A DNA stretch of 64,000 bases from Parerythrobacter_A sp963838735 (GTDB lineage Bacteria > Pseudomonadota > Alphaproteobacteria > Sphingomonadales > Sphingomonadaceae): contig CAWISG010000010.1 in the NCBI GenBank assembly GCA_963838735.1, forward strand, positions 73,491 through 137,490, read 5' to 3'. The position numbers and the translations under genes were made by a program. The stretch's first letter is position 1. Each line of letters starts with the position of its first letter. The notes under the pieces are model-generated. The model did no database searches and had not been told where the DNA came from. It saw only the letters and a program-made list of their open reading frames with translations. Below, piece after piece: positions 18,255-27,221 of the stretch.

Positions 18255-19994
18255 TCATCGTAGGGTGCGATAGACCAGAAACGCGGACGGCGCGCCGATA
18301 TCGATCGGCGAGCCAGTCGGGCGGAGTGCCATTAATCAGTTTCATAGTAAATGATGCTGGGTTTCGCTTTTGAACAGGCCCGTTTCGTCGAGATCGCTGC
18401 ACAACACGACATAACGGCTCGTGAATGCGCCAATCTCGTGTGCTTCTGCGTTGTGCCATATAGGCAGCGATAACGTCCCGCATTGGTGACGGCACGATGA
18501 TGGCCCGTCGCGACGACGTTGTGGCCGAGCGAGCAGGATGTCGGGTCCAATATCAAGCGGTGCGAAAATGGTCCCGCTCGGCAGGCGTCCGGAGCAGGAC
18601 GGCGTTATCGGCAATACCGCATCGCGAATCGGTCTAACGTGTGATGACCGGCGCGTGTGCTTTTGGAACGCGTTCATGAATGGCGCGCTCAGCGTAGCGG
18701 GCAGGGACGGGAGCAGAATCGCCGCAAACAGGACAGAAGCCAACAGTTTCTGGCGCATATTCGGTCTCGTAAGACGCAGACGTAGGCGCGACAGGAGCCA
18801 TCCCAGCGGGATAAGCGCGATCACGCTGGCAAATGGCTCGATCTCCATACGAACAGCGTCAGCCAATATGGCTCCGGCGAGGACAATTGGATAGTCGAAC
18901 CAGATCCCGCTTTCGCGCGATCCGTCGCACATACGCGCTAACAGCCAAGCCACGAACAACTGGAACAGCGGGCAGCCGCCAGCGTAGGCTGTTCCCAGAC
19001 CGGACGCCCTTCCATTATGTAAATGTACCAGTAATCGCGCACCAGCGGGTCGAGCGCAGCAAAGGGCGACTGCAGGCATTCGGGGGATACTGTTCCGAAG
19101 ACAAGCAATCCGGCGATACCGCTTATCGCCAGACCCGCGACCACAGTATCGCGGCACACTTGGCGACCATCGCCAGCGCACATGTGCCCGCTGCCGCAAA
19201 CGCGAAAAACGCCAGATGCGCGGAGAAATGGCGTCGCAATGCTGCGCCAGGTCGGAAAGGCCCCGAGTGGCGAGGAATATCGCTGCCATCCCGATCGCGA
19301 ACGCCGCCATGTAGCTTGCAAGCCACCAGCGTTGTTCATCATCCCGCCACCAGCGCAGCGCGAATACCGCTCCGAAGACCGCCGCCATCGGTAGTATTTC
19401 CAGCGATATGTTCGCCCCCACCGCCATCGCCAAGCCCGCAATCAGACCACCGCGTCACGACTTCGTGTCGAACGCCGCCGACAGCGCCAATCGCCACGGA
19501 AAGACCTGCCAGCCGTGATGATCGATCCGCATCGGCTGGAACTGCACGACCAGCGGCGCAAGGAAAGCAATGACAAGACAGCCCATCGTCGCTGCCTCGA
19601 GGTCGAAAGGCGATAGGCGCGCCGCCAATCTACCGACGACGAACGCACCCCAGCGTTAGCAGCGGTACGACGATCATCGCGATCATTTCCGCAATGGCTT
19701 GTCCAAACAGGGGAGTAATCGCCGAATCAGCAGCGCCAGCGGCGTGTCCACCAGCCGCGACCAGTGCATCAGCGATCCCATAAGGGGCGTCGATCCGGTA
19801 CTGGTGCAAATCCCACCAGCCCTGCCCTGCAAGCAGATCGCGCACCTGGACCAGTCGTAACGTATCGTCCGGATCGGGAAAGCACCCCCGCCAGAATGCC
19901 GGGTAGCCCGACCGCCACGAGGATGCAGCGCCAGCACGCCCAGACGATGGCAAGGCGTGTGTCTGACCGCGTGCGGCATGGTCGGGACGTTCAT
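18255..19994 (-). pseudogene. Multi-membrane GT-C-like glycosyltransferase/oligosaccharyltransferase candidate, many frameshifts
   Basis: A protein of about 575 residues can be pieced together by moving between the three minus-strand frames at least six to eight times. Conserved-looking pieces run in order. First comes a hydrophobic start (IVWACWRCILVAVGLPGIL), then PDPDDTLRLVQVRDLLAGQ, WWDLHQYRIDAP, MHWSRLVDTPLALLI, and QFQPMRIDHHGWQVFPWRL. Several membrane segments follow (IVLAGAILADAV, ALIPLGWLL), then a soluble tail (TSRYVVLCSDLDETG) ending GAPSAFLVYRTLR. An acidic DPDD in the first external loop and a later DHH motif resemble GT-C enzymes such as STT3/AglB. That functional reading is inference. 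It ends the UGM-like/GtrA cluster, 9 bases behind gtrA. I cannot tell true decay from a badly sequenced stretch, although the intact motifs favour the latter. Confidence 0.55.
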
Positions 19995-20003
19995 GCTAGT
20001 TCG

Positions 20004-20401
20004 CTAGCGGAAGACGATGCGGCTGCGGATGAGCCACGTCAGCGCAAAACTGACGGCTATCGCAAACAGCTTGGCGAGGCGCGGATCGATGGACAGAGCG
20101 TCGCCACCGCCAACTATCGTGTGGTTGCCCCCAGACCAAGCAGAGCGGACATGACGAACAGCACCTTCTGCCGCGTCCGCTGCCGCCCGCGACCGACCGT
20201 GTCGGTAAAGACCGTGCGGCTGGACAGCAGCCAGTGCGCCACGATGCCTGCACAATAACCGGACGCCGATGCCGCAGCGGGTGTGATACCCGACGACATG
20301 GCGGTAAGGAAGCAGCCGACATCGACTGCCAGCGCACCCACGCTGGCCAGGACATAGCGCAGCAGGCGGATATCGCGTAGCCGTTGTGTCAAAGCATGCA
20401 T
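20004..20401 (-). CDS. gtrA: GtrA family membrane protein (frameshift near 20130)
   Basis: GtrA proteins are small four-helix membrane proteins thought to flip or hand over polyprenyl-phosphate-linked sugars for surface glycan synthesis. The first three segments (LLRYVLASVGALAVDVGCFL, SGYCAGIVAHWLLSSRTVF, KVLFVMSALLGLG) lie in one frame. The last (LFAIAVSFALTWLIRSRIVF) lies in another. The switch falls at a run of five C on the plus strand (20128-20132), where one more base would restore GLGGNHTIVGGG. About 132 residues, normal for the family. It lies 28 bases behind the UGM-like flavoprotein, in an apparent operon with it and the GT-C-like protein. Confidence 0.8.
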
Positions 20402-20429
20402 GTTGTCCCGCCTCACCGGCAGCCTTTGA

Positions 20430-22074
20430 TCAGGCGACTTTGCGCGGTTCGGCTTCGGGTGTGTTGGATTCTTGTGCAATTCGTTCCGGCACCGGCATCA
20501 GCGAGCTAAGCGCGGCAGCCTGATCGGCGGTAACCGGTCGCGCCGTGCTGTCGGGTGCAATCGCCTTTTCTGCCCCTTCGTCACCTGCTTCATGATATTC
20601 GGCATCCTCGTTGACGCACCAGGTGTCATACACCCGCTCGCCGGCAACTGATGTTCTCGACCGTCAGCATGGCGGTCATCATGGCATGGTCCTGGTTGTT
20701 GTACCGGTGCATCCCGTTGCGGCCCACCAGGTGCAGCGTCGGGAAGCGCTCTTCCAGCTCGACGCGCATCGCCTCGACATTGGCGGCATAGTCTTCGTCG
20801 TACACCGGATACGCCTTCTCCTGCCGCACCACGGCGCCGCCAATGACGTCTTGCGGGTCGCACAAGCCCAGCTGCGCCATTTCGCGCTTGGCCAGTTCGA
20901 TCAGTTCGTCGTCCGAAGACGACCACAGCCCGTCATCCTCGAAGCAGAAATATTCGAGGCCGACACACGCGACGCCTTCGTCCGGCACCATTTCAGGCGA
21001 CCAGCTGCGGAAGTTCTGCACGCGGCCGACCTGCACGCTGTCGTCGTGGATGTAGATCCAGTTGTCTGGAAACAATTCTTCGGACCGGATCTTCAGCGCC
21101 ACGGTCAAAAAGTCGCGATATTTCAGATCCGCCGCCTGCAAGGTGGTGTCGGGCAGCGGGTGGAGGCGCGTGGCCAGCTCGCGCATCGGCGCGCTGCTGA
21201 TGGCGTCCTTGGCAATGATGGTCTGGCGCGTACCGTCGACGCCCGTCGCCGTCATGCGCCAGCCACCCGATCCGTCGCTAGCCAGCCGTTCGAGGCCGTG
21301 TCCCATGATGATCTCGCCTTTGCCCGTGGCCTCGATGGCATCACGCGCGGCATCCCACATCATGCCGGGGCCGAGGCGGGGGTAACGAAAGGTTTCCAGC
21401 AGCGTCTTTGCCGCCTGCCCGTCATTGGGTGCCTTGTTCAGACCCATCGAGCGTTTCAGGCCGTCGATCACCGCGCTCCATAGCGACAAGCCCTTGATGC
21501 GCTGCGCGGCCCAGTCGGCGCTCATCTCGTTGCAGGGCATGCCCCACACCTTTTCGGTGTAGGTTTTGAAGAAGATCGAATACAGTTTGTGGCCGAACTG
21601 GTTGGTGGTCCAGTCCTCGAAGCTCTTCACATCCTTCACGGGGAACAGCTTGTAGCGCAGGTAACTGACCATGCAGGCGGTTGAGCGCAGGATGCCCAGA
21701 TTGCCCAGCGCCTCGAACGCCCGCAGCGGATAGCTGTAGAATTTGCCTTCATAATAGATTCGACTCATCCGCGGACGCTGAATGAAATCATCAGGCAATA
21801 TCTCATTCCACAGATCGACGACCTGCTGGCTCTTTGAGAAGAAGCGGTGTCCGCCGATGTCGAAGCGATAGCCCTCATGTTCGACCGTGCGGCTGATCCC
21901 GCCGACATAGGTTTCGTCTTTCTCGATGATTGCCACGCGCTTGCCCTGCTTGGTCAGCAGGTAACCGGCGGTCAGTCCAGCAGGGCCCGCACCGATGATT
22001 GCTACATCGACATGGCGTTCGGCGTCCGTGTGATCTGTATCGATGGAAACGGTCGAGTCGAGGCGTGTCATCAT
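20430..22074 (-). CDS. UDP-galactopyranose-mutase-like NAD(P)/FAD-dependent oxidoreductase (frameshift near 20648)
   Basis: A flavoprotein of about 548 residues with an N-terminal Rossmann FAD motif (VAIIGAGPAGLTAGYLL), GGISRTVEHEGYRFDIGGHRFFS and a late GRNGMHRYNNQDHAM motif. The last two resemble UDP-galactopyranose mutase and related amine-oxidase-fold enzymes acting on nucleotide or polyprenyl sugars. The main frame stops after ENIS. Removing one base near 20648 continues it as VAGERVYDTWCVNEDAEYHE and an acidic, Pro-rich tail ending at 20430. With gtrA and the GT-C-like gene behind it, a role in making a surface glycan is likely. The exact reaction is not known to me. Confidence 0.8.
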
Positions 22075-22118
22075 CTTCTCCGTGATTGTGTGTCACGGCA
22101 GGAAGTGAAGATTATTGG

Positions 22119-22847
22119 TTATGAATTGGTTAACGCAGCGTCGCCGGTATCGTCCACCGTTTTCACGTCTGATTGCGGGGTTGCGTCGGCACTGCAATCC
22201 GGCTGCGTGGAGCGAACCGCTTCGGCCAGTGCGGCAAGCGAGAATGTGGTGTCGAACACCAACCCGTACAGACCCTCTCGTCGCCACCGGACCCGCGCTT
22301 CGATATCGGGCAACCGGTCGCTTTCGATGCGCAGCGGCTGGTTCAGCGCGAGCGGTGGGTCGCAAGACAGCAATCCGCCTTGTCGCGAGATATTGCGAAG
22401 CTGCGCGTCGACGCTGCCGGTCAGATTCCGCAACCGCGCCGGCAGGTCGATATCGAACCTGAGATCGCGCTTCGGGTAAAAACTGTTTTGGGCGATCACA
22501 TCCTCGACCGCTACGGGATCAAGAAACCGAAAGCCGGCTTCCGTGCCGCGATGCCAGACATGCTCCAGCGTATAGCGATCACCCGTTTGCAATTCGATTT
22601 GTATCAGACCGCGCCATGTCACATCTTCGAACAGGCGCACGCTGACGCCAGTCGCCGACAAGTCGCGAATGACGCAGACAATCTGGCACGGCCCGACCAG
22701 CAGTTTGGCCGGACGGATCAGCAAGGTAAAACGTGGCGCGACGCGATCTTCGACGCGCACAGGCACATCGATTGGTGCATCGGTAGATGCGTGGGCGGAT
22801 TGGACCATGTCCTCCGGTTCCGCCTTCATCGGCGCGATTTGCGTCAT
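22119..22847 (-). CDS. Tandem PilZ-domain protein (predicted c-di-GMP receptor)
   Basis: A 242-residue soluble protein with two PilZ domains in series. The first has RVAPR (RxxxR) followed by RDLSATG (DxSxxG) at about residues 34-70. The second has KRDLRF followed by NISRQGG (NxSxxG) at about residues 125-160. RxxxR plus (D/N)xSxxG is the known cyclic-di-GMP contact pattern, and it is textbook in the first copy. The N- and C-terminal tails are low-complexity and acidic. It lies just upstream of the UGM-like/GtrA operon on the same strand (44-base gap), so it could tie surface-glycan assembly to c-di-GMP level. That link is inference. Confidence 0.82.
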   Translation of the reverse strand: MTQIAPMKAEPEDMVQSAHASTDAPIDVPVRVEDRVAPRFTLLIRPAKLLVGPCQIVCVIRDLSATGVSVRLFEDVTWRGLIQIELQTGDRYTLEHVWHRGTEAGFRFLDPVAVEDVIAQNSFYPKRDLRFDIDLPARLRNLTGSVDAQLRNISRQGGLLSCDPPLALNQPLRIESDRLPDIEARVRWRREGLYGLVFDTTFSLAALAEAVRSTQPDCSADATPQSDVKTVDDTGDAALTNS

Positions 22848-22998
22848 GTCGCTCCCCTGCCGCTATCATGCAGCCCCGCCGCACCCTTAGCCTCCAAAGG
22901 ATTATCAACCGATTGCGAAGCGATGCTTAATACGCGTGTAGGGACTACCACCGGTATATCGGCGCCAACCGGTAGTGGCATTGTGACTATGTCGGGGC

Positions 22999-23083
22999 TG
23001 GTGCGGGCGGTGGGACTCGAACCCACACGAGCAAGGCTCGAGGGATTTTAAGTCCCTTGCGTCTACCATTCCGCCACGCCCGC
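22999..23083 (-). tRNA. tRNA-Leu (UAA)
   Basis: Read on the minus strand, the 7-base acceptor arms GCGGGCG and CGCCCGC pair, with discriminator A and an encoded CCA (22999-23001). The anticodon stem AGGGA/TCCCT encloses the loop CTTAAAA, giving anticodon TAA. The variable arm (CGAGCCTTGCTCG) is long, as in class II tRNAs, and the T-arm carries GTTCGAGTC. Cloverleaf and length (85 nt) fit tRNA-Leu. Confidence 0.97.
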
Positions 23084-23150
23084 ATCTTGCGCGGCCTTTC
23101 AGACCATAGCGACCTGTCAGGTCAAGGGTGTCGGCGACAGCAGCGTTCGC

Positions 23151-23432
23151 TCAATCCGCGTTGAGCCGTTCGCGCATGTCCTTGCCCGGTTTGAAATAGG
23201 GCACGCGCTTTGCCGCGACGTCCACCGGCTCTCCGGTGCGTGGATTGCGACCCTTGCGGGCATCGCGTTCGCGCGTGGAAAACGCACCGAACCCGCGCAG
23301 TTCGACCCGCCCCCCGTCGGCCAGCCGCGCGGCAATTTCCTCGAAGAAGATATTGACAATCTGCTCGATTTCCTCGGCGCGCAGCCCGGGGTTTTCGTCC
23401 GCCAGGATTTGCAGCAGTTCCGATCTGATCAT
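23151..23432 (-). CDS. ihfB: Integration host factor subunit beta
   Basis: A 93-residue DNA-bending protein of the HU/IHF family. It pairs with IHF-alpha to bend DNA in recombination, replication and promoter architecture. MIRSELLQ at the start, VELRGFGAFSTRERDARKGRNPRTGEPV in the beta-arm (with the DNA-intercalating Pro in RNPRTG) and the VPYFKPGKDMRERLN tail are typical of IhfB and not HU. The frame is intact. It lies between tRNA-Leu and a GntR regulator, all on the minus strand. A GACCTGTCAGGTC repeat lies 28 bases past the stop but lacks a T-tract. Confidence 0.93.
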   Translation of the reverse strand: MIRSELLQILADENPGLRAEEIEQIVNIFFEEIAARLADGGRVELRGFGAFSTRERDARKGRNPRTGEPVDVAAKRVPYFKPGKDMRERLNAD

Positions 23433-23545
23433 CGCCTTCTCTCCGAATTAGACTTGTATTGCGGCATGCCAGATAACAGCCATCGAAACAATCGCTGAAG
23501 TGTCAAATGTTAAGCTCCTCGCAGAATCTGTCCGCGAAAGGGTAG

Positions 23546-23887
23546 TCAAACCCTTGCCACAAGGTCGGATGGCGCAAAGCCGAGAATGCGGATGCGCGCG
23601 TGAATAGCGGGCCATTCCTCTTCCAGAAACCGTTCGCGTTCTCGTGCGCGCAATTGTTCGGCGGCACCCGGCTTTACGAACATCCCGATGCCGCGCCGCA
23701 CCTCGACGAAACCGTCGGTCTGGAACTGCTGATAGGCTTTGGCCACCGTCAGGGGATTCGCACCCTGCTCGACCGCATAGGCCCGCACGGACGGCAGCAT
23801 TGCACCCTCCTCGTAGTCCCCCGCAATAATCGCGGCCGCAATACGGTCGCGCAGCTTGAGATATACCGGACGGGAATTGCTGGGCAT
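23546..23887 (-). CDS. GntR family transcriptional regulator, YtrA-like
   Basis: A 113-residue DNA-binding protein. The GntR winged helix is plain: PVYLKLRDRIAAAIIAGDYEEGAMLPSVRAYAVEQGANPLTVAKAYQQFQTDGFVEVRRGIGMFV. Only about 40 residues follow it, as in the short YtrA subfamily, whose members have no large ligand domain. YtrA-type regulators usually control neighbouring transport genes. Here the divergent neighbour is the POT peptide transporter at 24070, so that gene is the likely target. Confidence 0.85.
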   Translation of the reverse strand: MPSNSRPVYLKLRDRIAAAIIAGDYEEGAMLPSVRAYAVEQGANPLTVAKAYQQFQTDGFVEVRRGIGMFVKPGAAEQLRARERERFLEEEWPAIHARIRILGFAPSDLVARV

Positions 23888-24069
23888 CGAACCTCGGCTG
23901 GCTTACGGAAGAGGTGCAGCAGTGCCATAATACAGCGCAGCAGGTCAAGCGCAGGGTGCGCTTCGGGCGCGGTGGGCGAGATACGCGCTTCACAAGACTG
24001 AAACACTTGCTAAAACATGGTGGTCGCGCGTCAACCGGAGCTTGGCGGCCTGGAGGGAACAATCTGACT

Positions 24070-25836
24070 ATGACGACCGCAAAGTTTGTCGATGGCGATT
24101 CCGCCGGAACTATTCTTGGCCACCCCAAGGGGTTGTTCGTATTGTTCTTCGCCGAAATGTGGGAGCGTTTCTCCTATTACGGCATGCGCGCGCTGCTGAT
24201 ATTCTACCTGACGAAACACTGGCTGTTTTCTGATAGCGAGTCAGGCGTCATTTACGGAGCCTATACCGCGCTGGTCTATATTGCGCCCGTCGTCGGCGGT
24301 TACCTTGCCGACAAGGCGCTCGGGCAGCGCAAGGCGGTCCTGTTCGGTGCAGTGCTCCTCACTCTCGGGCATTTCTTCATGGCTTTCGAAGGCGCGCCGA
24401 GAGCAGGTAATACGGACAATCCGATCATCTACGTGTTCTGGCTTGCCTTGGCACTTATCATCGTCGGCTCGGGGTTCCTAAAAGCCAACATTTCGGTGAT
24501 GGTCGGCCAGCTCTACCCCCGTACCGACGTGCGCAGGGACGGTGCGTACACCATCTTTTACATGGGCATTAATTTGGGCGCAGCGATCGGTTCGCTAATG
24601 TGCGGTTATATCGGCGAGACATACGGCTGGGCATACGGATTCGGGCTTGCGGGCATAGGGATGCTGCTGGGCCTCGTCGTATTTGTCTGGGGGAAACCTC
24701 TGCTGCTCGGTCGAGGCGAACCACCCGTCGAACTTGCGAAGGCGCGCGAATTCAGCGTGTACGGCCTTGGTTTGCTGTTCGTTGCGGTTTGCTGGGTTGC
24801 CATACAATACCAGGATGCGGTTGGCGTGTTCTTGGGTACCTTCGGCGCCGCCCTGGTTTGCTACGTTTTCGCCATCGCGACTTTTCAGCTTCCTTATGGC
24901 TTGTATAGCAAAGCACCGACCCCGGCATTCTACTCCTATGTGGCCAGCGGCGTCGTCCTGGTCGTTTCCATGTTCTTCGTATCGTCCGGTAACTCGGCAT
25001 GGCAGCTGCCGGCTACCATCGGGCTCGGCGGTATCGTGTCGATCATCGTGTTGCAGATGATTGTGAAGACCAGTCACGATCGCGACCGCATTCTCGCAGC
25101 AATGTTCCTTATCATCGTGTCGATTATCTTCTGGGCGCTTTTCGAACAGGCAGGATCGTCGCTTAACCTGTTCACCGATCGAAGCGTTGATCGCACAATG
25201 GTCGGCATCGAATTTCCGGCGTCGACCTTTCAGTCGATCAACGCAATTTACATCATTCTGCTCGCTCCAGTCTTCGCTACAACTTGGACAATTCTCGGGC
25301 GCAAGGGGCTCGAGCCTTCGACGCCGATGAAGTTCGGCCTCGGTGTCGTGCAGGTCGGTCTCGGCTTCTTAGTCCTGGTCTGGGGTGCGCAAAGCGTCGG
25401 CGTGAATGTCCCAACGCCGGTAATATTCATCTTCCTGATCTACCTGCTCCACACCACCGGGGAACTCTGTCTTTCTCCAGTAGGGCTTTCGGCCATGAAC
25501 CGTCTCGCGCCAATGCAGATCGCAAGTCTTATCATGGGTACCTGGTTCTTCGCGTCCGCCACGGGCAACTTTGTTGCCGGCCAGATCGCCGCCGCTACCG
25601 GAGGAGAAGGCGCTGGCGAGGAAGCCGGCAAGCAAGTCGTGCTGGACGTCTACTCCACCGTCGGCTGGTATGCGATTGGCGTAGGTGTGGCGGTTATGGT
25701 CATCAGTCCGCTCGTGAAACGCCTGATGCATCTTGATACGCTGGCCGACGACAATGTCGGCGATGACCTGGCGGGTCAGGCGCAGGCGGGGCTGGAGCAG
25801 CAGGAAGCGGGCATCCACCCCGCGACGCGTACGTAG
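24070..25836 (+). CDS. POT family proton-coupled oligopeptide transporter
   Basis: Imports di- and tripeptides with protons across the inner membrane. The protein is 588 residues with about 14 membrane segments. The POT signature ExxERFxYYG is seen as EMWERFSYYGMR near residue 28, and GHPKGLFVLF precedes it. FYMGINLGAAIG and the later LCLSPVGLSAMNRLAP are also family hallmarks. The ATG at 24070 follows a GGAGGG tract, so the upstream open frame is discarded. Codon use looks less extreme in GC than in its neighbours. A short gap leads to two exported amidohydrolases and an isomerase, which suggests a peptide or amide scavenging unit under the divergent GntR regulator. Confidence 0.92.
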   Translation: MTTAKFVDGDSAGTILGHPKGLFVLFFAEMWERFSYYGMRALLIFYLTKHWLFSDSESGVIYGAYTALVYIAPVVGGYLADKALGQRKAVLFGAVLLTLGHFFMAFEGAPRAGNTDNPIIYVFWLALALIIVGSGFLKANISVMVGQLYPRTDVRRDGAYTIFYMGINLGAAIGSLMCGYIGETYGWAYGFGLAGIGMLLGLVVFVWGKPLLLGRGEPPVELAKAREFSVYGLGLLFVAVCWVAIQYQDAVGVFLGTFGAALVCYVFAIATFQLPYGLYSKAPTPAFYSYVASGVVLVVSMFFVSSGNSAWQLPATIGLGGIVSIIVLQMIVKTSHDRDRILAAMFLIIVSIIFWALFEQAGSSLNLFTDRSVDRTMVGIEFPASTFQSINAIYIILLAPVFATTWTILGRKGLEPSTPMKFGLGVVQVGLGFLVLVWGAQSVGVNVPTPVIFIFLIYLLHTTGELCLSPVGLSAMNRLAPMQIASLIMGTWFFASATGNFVAGQIAAATGGEGAGEEAGKQVVLDVYSTVGWYAIGVGVAVMVISPLVKRLMHLDTLADDNVGDDLAGQAQAGLEQQEAGIHPATRT

Positions 25837-25850
25837 ACGGGGCGGCATTC

Positions 25851-27221
25851 ATGCACAGTTTCACTCGCATCGTTGCCCTTGCCCTCTCCGCTGCTTCGTT
25901 GTCTGCCTGTGCCGGAATGTCCGGCGCGGCGGACAAGCCCGCCACCGCCGCCGATGTCCCGGTTCCTTTCGCCAGCACCTACACCCGCTATCCGGGCGAG
26001 CCGACTGCGCTGGTCGGCGCGACGGTGCATGACGGCACCGGTGCGACGCTTGCCGATGCCACCGTGTTGTTCGCGGACGGCAAGATCGTCGGCGTTGGCG
26101 ATGCGTCGCTATCCACTGCGGGCTACACGCGGATCGACGGCACCGGTAAGTATGTCACGCCCGGCGTCATCGACATCCACAGCCACCTCGGCAATTATCC
26201 GACCCCCTCGGTTGACGCACACAACGATGGCAACGAGGCGACCGATCCCAAGACACCCGAAGTCTGGGCCGAGCATTCGGTCTGGCCGCAGGATCCCGGT
26301 TTCACGCGCGCGCTCGCCAATGGGGGTGTGACCAGCCTTCAAATCCTGCCGGGTTCGGCAAACCTGATGGGCGGGCGCACGGTCACGCTAAAGAACGTCA
26401 ACAGCCGCACGGTGCAGGGCATGAAATTCCCGGGTGCGCCCTACGGCTTCAAGATGGCGTGCGGCGAGAACCCCAAACGCGTGTATGGTGGGCGCGGCCG
26501 GATGCCGAGCACCCGCATGGGCAATTTCGCGGTCAATCGGCAGGCGTGGATGGACGCCAAAGTCTACGCCGATGGCGACCGGGAGAAACGCGATCTGGGC
26601 AAGGAGACGTTGGCCGGCGTCCTCGATGGCGACATCCTGGTCCACAACCACTGCTATCGCGCCGACGAGATGGCGCTGGTCATCGATATGGCGCGCGAGG
26701 CGGGCTACAAAGTCACGGCGTTCCATCACGCGGTCGAAAGCTACAAGATCGCCGACATGCTGCGAGAAAACGATATCTGCAGCGCAATCTGGGCCGACTG
26801 GTACGGCTTCAAGATGGAAGCCTATGACGGCATCCCCGAAAACGCCGCACTGCTGTGGCAAGCGGGGGCATGCGTGGTCATCCATTCCGATGACGAGAAC
26901 GGTATCCAGCGGCTCAATCAGGAAGCTGCAAAGGCGCAGGCTGCCGGACGGCGTATCGGGCTCGACATAACCGACGGCGATACCATCGGCTGGATCACGC
27001 TGAATGCGGCCAAGGCAATGGGCATCGATGCGATGACGGGCAGCCTGGAGGCCGACAAGATGGCCGATATCGTGTTGTGGAACGGCAACCCGTTAAGCGT
27101 ATATTCCCGCCCCGAAAAAGTGTGGGTCGATGGCGCGCTGCTGTATGACGCAAACGACCCCAAGCGCAGGCCGGTCAGCGATTTCGAGCTGGGCCAGCCG
27201 GGCGAAGGGGACGCAAAATGA
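25851..27221 (+). CDS. Exported amidohydrolase (lipoprotein)
   Basis: A 456-residue metal-dependent hydrolase of the amidohydrolase superfamily. The N-terminus has a lipobox (ALSAASLSACAG), so the protein is probably membrane-anchored on the periplasmic side. Metal-site motifs are present: DIHSHLG, HNHCYRADE, FHHAVES and HSDDE. The fold's beta-sandwich frames the barrel (ALVGATVHDGTG at the start, MADIVLWNGNPL at the end). The superfamily cleaves amide or ester bonds in peptides, cyclic ureas and similar substrates. The gene starts 15 bases after the peptide transporter stop and overlaps the next gene by 4 bases. Confidence 0.87.
   Translation: MHSFTRIVALALSAASLSACAGMSGAADKPATAADVPVPFASTYTRYPGEPTALVGATVHDGTGATLADATVLFADGKIVGVGDASLSTAGYTRIDGTGKYVTPGVIDIHSHLGNYPTPSVDAHNDGNEATDPKTPEVWAEHSVWPQDPGFTRALANGGVTSLQILPGSANLMGGRTVTLKNVNSRTVQGMKFPGAPYGFKMACGENPKRVYGGRGRMPSTRMGNFAVNRQAWMDAKVYADGDREKRDLGKETLAGVLDGDILVHNHCYRADEMALVIDMAREAGYKVTAFHHAVESYKIADMLRENDICSAIWADWYGFKMEAYDGIPENAALLWQAGACVVIHSDDENGIQRLNQEAAKAQAAGRRIGLDITDGDTIGWITLNAAKAMGIDAMTGSLEADKMADIVLWNGNPLSVYSRPEKVWVDGALLYDANDPKRRPVSDFELGQPGEGDAK

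Noticed and set aside
23111..23123. GACCTGTCAGGTC inverted repeat between tRNA-Leu and ihfB
   Set aside because: Placed like a terminator for ihfB, but it has short arms and no T-run, so I do not call it.
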